DNA from: Deltaproteobacteria bacterium GWC2_55_46
GTDB lineage: Bacteria > Desulfobacterota > GWC2-55-46
DNA: 64,000 nt
Assembly (NCBI GenBank): GCA_001595385.3
Contig: LVEI03000001.1
Coordinates: 2,171,344-2,235,343 of the forward strand
Direction: 5' to 3'
Part shown: positions 60,605-64,000 of the stretch, piece after piece
How the letters are laid out: every line of letters starts with the position of its first letter
Numbering within the stretch: position 1 is the stretch's first letter
The notes under the pieces: generated by a model
Databases searched by the model: none
What the model was told of the DNA's origin: nothing
The model's input: the letters and a program-made list of their open reading frames with translations, nothing else
Made by a program: the position numbers and the translations under genes

Positions 60605-60838
60605 ATGGAGGCGCGGGAGAATAAACCGGCAGAGGAGCTGGCAGAGCTGGTGGCCCAAAAGCTCTCGGCAAGGTTCGGGGCGTGCGGGTTCACGCCCGCG
60701 GAGCAGGAGGCTGTAAAAGACCTGCTTCGGACCAAGAGGAACGCTGTAAGGGCTTTTTTATGGATATGCGGCGCGGTCATGCTATGGGTGCTCAAGGATG
60801 TATATGTTTACATCGCCGGGCACCTGACATTCAGATAA
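60605..60838 (+). CDS. Holin-like membrane protein
   Basis: A 77-residue protein with a charged N-terminal region (KPAEELAELVAQKLSARFG...VKDLLRTKRNAVR) and one C-terminal transmembrane segment (FLWICGAVMLWVLKDVYVYIAG). Size, topology and position directly before the endolysin match class III-like holins. Holins are diverse, so this remains a call by context. Confidence 0.6.
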   Translation: MEARENKPAEELAELVAQKLSARFGACGFTPAEQEAVKDLLRTKRNAVRAFLWICGAVMLWVLKDVYVYIAGHLTFR

Positions 60839-60849
60839 GGAGGCCGTAC

Positions 60850-61209
60850 TTGGAGCTTTCAGAGAAGCAGCGCAGGTTCCCGCAACTGGTAGCAGAGCTT
60901 ATACGCTTCGCTTACGACAGCGGTTTCGAGCTTACATTTGGAGAGGCGTACAGGACAGAGGAGCAGCAGAGAGTATACGTGCGGGAAGGCAGGAGCAAGA
61001 CAATGGCCTCGCGCCACAGGGACAGGCTTGCCATTGATTTCAACCTCTTCAAAGACGGGGATTATATAACCAATGGAGAGGCTTACAGGGCCCTTGGTGA
61101 AAAGTGGGAGGCCTTGGGCGGCAACTGGGGAGGCAGGTTCGGGGTAAGGGCCTGCGACTATGACGTGAAGACCGGCTGGGACGCCAACCACTTCGAGTAC
61201 TGGCCATGA
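60850..61209 (+). CDS. M15-family peptidoglycan endopeptidase (endolysin)
   Basis: I start at TTG 60850, which is preceded by AAGGAGG; the frame is open far upstream in an unlike sequence. The 119-residue product is a single M15 D-Ala-D-Ala/L-Ala-D-Glu endopeptidase domain with the zinc motif SRHRDRLAID (His56, Asp63) and WDANHFEYW (His114). It would cleave the host's peptidoglycan peptide bridges at lysis. It follows the holin-like gene by 11 bases. Confidence 0.85.
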   Translation: MELSEKQRRFPQLVAELIRFAYDSGFELTFGEAYRTEEQQRVYVREGRSKTMASRHRDRLAIDFNLFKDGDYITNGEAYRALGEKWEALGGNWGGRFGVRACDYDVKTGWDANHFEYWP

Positions 61210-61391
61210 TCGATGAGAAGAGCGCGATCGTGGAAATAAAGTCTATTTCTCTCAACGCGAGGCATTACCTGCAGCATATGTTGAGGAATGGCCTCCAGTC
61301 GGTTCTCGCCGGTCTGGAGGAGGGCTCAAGCGAGGAGGCGGCAGAGTGCGTCAAGGAATTGTCTTGCGAGCTTGGCAGGCTCGGGCTCTGA
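61206..61391 (+). CDS. Unknown helical protein at the end of the phage-derived cluster
   Basis: A 61-residue protein overlapping the endolysin stop by four bases. It is helical (ARHYLQHMLRNGLQSVLAGLEEG) with no transmembrane segment, so it is not an Rz-type spanin. The function is unknown. It closes the cluster. Confidence 0.5.
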   Translation: MIDEKSAIVEIKSISLNARHYLQHMLRNGLQSVLAGLEEGSSEEAAECVKELSCELGRLGL

Positions 61392-61438
61392 GCGTTGGGT
61401 CGTAGTCGCTTTAAAACCCCTTGACCTTCCACTTCTGA

Positions 61439-61467
61439 TTGACACTCCGGGTCTACGCGCCTATACT
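61439..61467 (+). promoter_or_regulatory. sigma70 promoter for the DUF2905-like gene
   Basis: TTGACA and TATACT with 17-base spacing begin just past the cluster's last gene, 21 bases before the ATG at 61488. It marks the right edge of the inserted region. Confidence 0.75.
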
Positions 61468-61487
61468 TTACCAATAAGGTTGACGCG

Positions 61488-61703
61488 ATGCCGGGCCTGG
61501 GAAAAGCTTTCATAATAATAGGGGTAGCACTTATCATCATCGGCCTTCTTGTCGCCTATGGTCCAAGGGTCCCTTTTCTTGGGAAGCTGCCCGGCGATAT
61601 CTATATAAAAAGGGACAATTTCGTCTTTTACTTTCCGCTCGCCACTTCAGTCATTGTCAGCATAATACTGACTCTCATCATATATCTATTCACAAGGCGA
61701 TAG
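61488..61703 (+). CDS. Two-helix membrane protein, DUF2905-like
   Basis: A 71-residue protein with two transmembrane helices and a PFLGKLPGDIYIKRDNFVFYFP loop, which is the pattern of the DUF2905 family of small bacterial membrane proteins. The function is unknown. It is a host-type gene and lies just outside the phage-derived cluster. Confidence 0.8.
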   Translation: MPGLGKAFIIIGVALIIIGLLVAYGPRVPFLGKLPGDIYIKRDNFVFYFPLATSVIVSIILTLIIYLFTRR

Positions 61704-61800
61704 TGTTGTAAAAAAGAGAAAATCCGCTCTTTTGTGGTAATAAAACTACACCTTCGCCGAAGTCATTTTTTAAATCATTTGAAATATCAGAGGATTTTTT

Positions 61801-62754
61801 ATGGCATGTTTATTGCTACATACAGAAGTAATGATGATGCAGCAGACTTTAAGGAACGTTATAGAGTTCTCTGGCGTAGGGCTTCACACCGGTTGCGAGG
61901 TCAGTGTAAGGATCCTTCCTTCATGCGGGGATACCGGTATAACCTTTTTCAGACGCGACCTTCCCGGCTCTTCTGCCATAAGGGCCGTCTCGTCTAATGT
62001 TACTTCCACAAGCTATGCGACCTCGTTAGGCTCAAGGGGCGCGACTGTTTCCACTATAGAGCACCTCATGGCCGCCTTCTACGGTATGGGCGTTGATAAC
62101 GCCATCGTGGAACTCAACGGCCCGGAGGTCCCCATAATGGACGGCAGTGCCGCCGAGTTTGTCGGCATGGTTGAGTCCGCGGGGCTCGTAACGCTTTCTA
62201 CCCCGAGGCGTTATATGGTAATAAAGAAGCCCATCAAGGTGGTCGAGGATGACAAGTACATCTTCCTCATGCCCTCTGAAGAAGCCGGTCTCTCGATAAA
62301 TTACGCTATCGACTTCTCGCACCCGTTCCTTGCCAAGCAGTCCTTCTCAAGGCCTTTTTCGAAGGATGTCTTCAGGAAAGAGCTGGGCAGCGCCCGTACC
62401 TTCGGATTCTTGAAGGACGTGGAGATGCTCAGGGCCAACGGCCTTGCCAGGGGCGGTTCCCTTGAAAACGCCATAGTCATAAGCGATACCGAGATATTGA
62501 ATGAAGGCGGGCTAAGGTACCCTGATGAGTTTGTAAGGCACAAGGTGCTAGACCTTATGGGAGATATTTCGCTTGTGGGCGCGCCTATAATGGGTAAGCT
62601 TATCGCCTACAGGTCAGGTCACGCTCTCAACCACAAGCTTGCGCAGGAGATATGGAGAAAGCCGGGCAGGTGGGAGTTCTCTGATCTTTCTCCGGTCGAG
62701 GACGCTGTTTTTGCGCCGAGCGCCGCGCTCCTTGAGAAGATGGCGACAATTTAG
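61801..62754 (+). CDS. lpxC: UDP-3-O-acyl-N-acetylglucosamine deacetylase
   Basis: LpxC catalyses the committed step of lipid A synthesis and marks a Gram-negative outer membrane. The 317-residue protein has FSGVGLHTG near 24-32, the first zinc ligand in TIEHLMAAFYG, and the second and third in FVRHKVLDLMGDI, with GHALNH as a general-acid segment. An AGAGGA supports the ATG at 61801; ATG codons from 61831 would give the more usual MQQTLRN start and are equally plausible. Confidence 0.95.
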   Translation: MACLLLHTEVMMMQQTLRNVIEFSGVGLHTGCEVSVRILPSCGDTGITFFRRDLPGSSAIRAVSSNVTSTSYATSLGSRGATVSTIEHLMAAFYGMGVDNAIVELNGPEVPIMDGSAAEFVGMVESAGLVTLSTPRRYMVIKKPIKVVEDDKYIFLMPSEEAGLSINYAIDFSHPFLAKQSFSRPFSKDVFRKELGSARTFGFLKDVEMLRANGLARGGSLENAIVISDTEILNEGGLRYPDEFVRHKVLDLMGDISLVGAPIMGKLIAYRSGHALNHKLAQEIWRKPGRWEFSDLSPVEDAVFAPSAALLEKMATI

Positions 62755-62775
62755 CCTGTATTGACCGATACCGTC

Positions 62776-62802
62776 AAAGCCCCCTTGTGGGGCTTTTTTT
62801 TT
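62776..62802 (+). terminator. Terminator after lpxC
   Basis: AAAGCCCC pairs with GGGGCTTT around CCTTGT, followed by a run of T, 22 bases past the lpxC stop. Rho-independent type. Confidence 0.88.
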
Positions 62803-62839
62803 AGCCTGGCTGACGGATAGCCTCTTGAGAGTCCTGAAA

Positions 62840-62868
62840 TTGCAAAAATATCTGATTTATGTTATTAT
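62840..62868 (+). promoter_or_regulatory. Weak promoter-like pair ahead of a stem-loop
   Basis: TTGCAA and TATTAT are spaced by 17 bases. A stem-loop lies at 62908-62933, so any transcript that stops there would be a short RNA of about 60 bases. Otherwise it could be the phoH promoter. Confidence 0.3.
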
Positions 62869-62907
62869 TTTTACGGAAGTGTGGGAAGATTCTTTATAAA
62901 CACAACG

Positions 62908-62933
62908 AAAGACCCCTCCCAAGAGGGGTCTTT
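62908..62933. terminator. Stem-loop in the lpxC-phoH gap
   Basis: A perfect 11-base stem (AAAGACCCCTC and its complement) with a four-base loop. Only a three-base T run follows on the plus strand, so it is a moderate terminator at best; an A run on the left side would serve the minus strand poorly too. Confidence 0.5.
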
Positions 62934-62977
62934 GACTTACAGGACGCTTAAGAACACAGAGTTTGCTTAAGTCAAAT

Positions 62978-63083
62978 AAGCCCCATATGCGAGGCGATTC
63001 TCGCCGTTTGATGAATGAGGCGTACCTGGAGTGTACGCCGCAGTGAGTCGCTTTGAAGCCAATGACGCAGATGGACTTATTCA
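62978..63083 (+). repeat. Dispersed repeat, copy 2
   Basis: Matches the minus strand of 17822-17938 with the same end blocks and the GTAC-centred palindrome. It ends 18 bases before the phoH ATG, so it may sit inside or have replaced the phoH promoter region. Confidence 0.7.
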
Positions 63084-63101
63084 TGCCTCTCAGTGAAAAG
63101 C

Positions 63102-64000
63102 ATGGCGATAGAGAAAAACGGGACGATAAAAAAGCAGGTCACCCTCGGGGACAATAACCTCGCCGTGCGCCTTTTCGGGGAGGGCGGAGAGAACCTTAAG
63201 CGCTTCGAGAAGAAGCTCGGCGTGGAGATAAACACCAGGGGCGCGCTCGTGACCATAAACGGGACCCCTGAGAAGGCCTTGCTTGCCGAAAAGCTCATAC
63301 TCGGCGTCTACGACCTCCTTGAAAAAGGCTACCCCCTTTATCCTCACGACCTTGACTATGCCGTCAGGATGATGATCAACAACAGCGAGGTGAAGCTTTC
63401 TGACGTCTTCATGGACACCGTCTACATCTCGTACAGGAAAAAGGTAATAGCCCCCAAGAGCGTCGCCCAGAAAAGGTACATAGACGCCATACGCGGGCAC
63501 GACATCGTTTTTGGTATCGGGCCGGCCGGCACCGGAAAGACATACCTTGCCATGGCGATGGCCGTAGCGGCCCTTATGAGCAAGGAGGTCGACAGGATAA
63601 TACTTACCAGGCCAGCGGTCGAGGCGGGAGAGAAGCTCGGCTTTCTCCCCGGTGACCTCGCGGCAAAGGTAGACCCGTACCTGAGGCCGCTCTATGACGC
63701 GCTCCACGACATGATAGATTTCGACAGGGCGCAAAAGTTCCTGGAGAGGGGCGCTATCGAAGTCGCCCCTCTCGCCTTCATGAGGGGCAGGACCTTGAAC
63801 GACTCGTTCATCATCCTTGACGAAGCGCAGAATACTACGATAGAGCAGATGAAGATGTTCCTCACCAGGCTCGGCTTCGGCTCAAAGGCCGTCATAACGG
63901 GGGATATCACGCAGATAGACCTGCCGCTTGCGAAGCCATCCGGACTTGTCGAGGCCCAGAAGATACTCGAGGACGTGGAGGGCATCGACTTCATAATGTT
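63102..64000 (+). CDS. PhoH-family ATPase (3' end outside window)
   Basis: The frame is open to the window end; the first 299 residues are visible. It has an N-terminal KH-like region and the P-loop [17 protein letters not shown], then [18 protein letters not shown] and the Walker [12 protein letters not shown], followed by [23 protein letters not shown], all standard for PhoH/PhoL. These proteins are ATP-binding and often sit with ybeY (rRNA processing). A GTG at 63093 is a possible earlier start. Confidence 0.93.
   Translation, partial: MAIEKNGTIKKQVTLGDNNLAVRLFGEGGENLKRFEKKLGVEINTRGALVTINGTPEKALLAEKLILGVYDLLEKGYPLYPHDLDYAVRMMINNSEVKLSDVFMDTVYISYRKKVIAPKSVAQKRYIDAIRGHDIVFGIGPAGTGKTYLAMAMAVAALMSKEVDRIILTRPAVEAGEKLGFLPGDLAAKVDPYLRPLYDALHDMIDFDRAQKFLERGAIEVAPLAFMRGRTLNDSFIILDEAQNTTIEQMKMFLTRLGFGSKAVITGDITQIDLPLAKPSGLVEAQKILEDVEGIDFIM

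Larger units (their letters stand above)
46871..61391 (+). mobile_element. Compact phage-derived structural cluster (gene-transfer-agent-like)
   Basis: About 14.5 kb, all genes on one strand and open: regulator, terminase pair, portal, scaffold-like protein, capsid, connectors, tail tube, tail chaperone with frameshift site, tape measure, baseplate, fibre-like protein, holin-like protein and endolysin. Boundaries are the ychF terminator and the promoter of the DUF2905-like gene at 61439. I found no integrase, excisionase, repressor, replication protein, tRNA target or flanking direct repeat. Overall composition matches neighbouring host genes. A siphovirus-like prophage remnant is the alternative, but remnants usually show broken genes and none are seen. 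Confidence 0.7.

Noticed and set aside
1..64000. CRISPR arrays, rRNA genes, insertion sequence transposases
   Set aside because: No regularly spaced repeats, no rRNA signatures and no transposase motifs were seen in any part of the window.

Overview
The window is about 57% GC by eye, densely coded and Gram-negative (LpxC is present). It carries [NiFe]-hydrogenase maturation genes, a 14-subunit-type complex I, a cytochrome bd-like oxidase wired to c-type cytochromes, a pyrophosphate-energised ion pump and a rubrerythrin-like protein. This points to an anaerobic or microaerophilic bacterium of the old Deltaproteobacteria or a neighbouring phylum such as Nitrospirota; that placement is inference from gene content only.

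Layout. 1-4789 (minus): a translationally coupled maturation operon, protease-hypA-hypB-hypF-hypC-hypD, with no hydrogenase structural genes in view. 4915-9730: a small divergent membrane peptide, then a four-gene oxidase operon (37-residue membrane peptide, CydA-like subunit, two membrane-anchored monohaem cytochromes c, and a dihaem cytochrome c with a haem-b-type domain). 9797-14512 (minus): a small membrane protein, a radical SAM/SPASM protein and a tandem universal stress protein that both end in a PCP_red-type domain, a beta carbonic anhydrase, and an EndoQ-like PHP nuclease. 14712-18921: fabI, a rubrerythrin-like protein, galT, a Nudix hydrolase, an exported protein and several intergenic repeats. 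18943-22199 (minus): gatB-gatA-gatC. 22417-23494: a 31-residue histone H1-like peptide and a nitrilase-family hydrolase. 23673-40228: a long nuo operon with a cyclic-nucleotide-binding protein between nuoG and nuoH, no nuoL in its usual place, and two extra antiporter-like subunits at the end. 40234-46766: ispE, tRNA-Gln(UUG), prs, rplY/ctc, pth, hppA and ychF. 61488-64000: a DUF2905-like protein, lpxC and phoH (cut by the window end).

Between ychF and the DUF2905 gene, 46871-61391 holds a compact phage-structural cluster on one strand: HTH regulator, small and large terminase, portal, scaffold-like protein, capsid, connectors, tail tube, tail chaperone with a canonical A AAA AAC slippery site, tape measure, baseplate/hub, fibre-like protein, holin-like protein and M15 endolysin. 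I see no integrase, repressor, replication gene or attachment repeat, and every frame is intact. That is the pattern of a domesticated particle such as a gene transfer agent, and it is the leading candidate for an undescribed system here. Other points worth attention are the CydA-like oxidase lacking CydB, the modified complex I, the paired PCP_red domains, a probable leaderless galT promoter, and a dispersed repeat present in two inverted copies.
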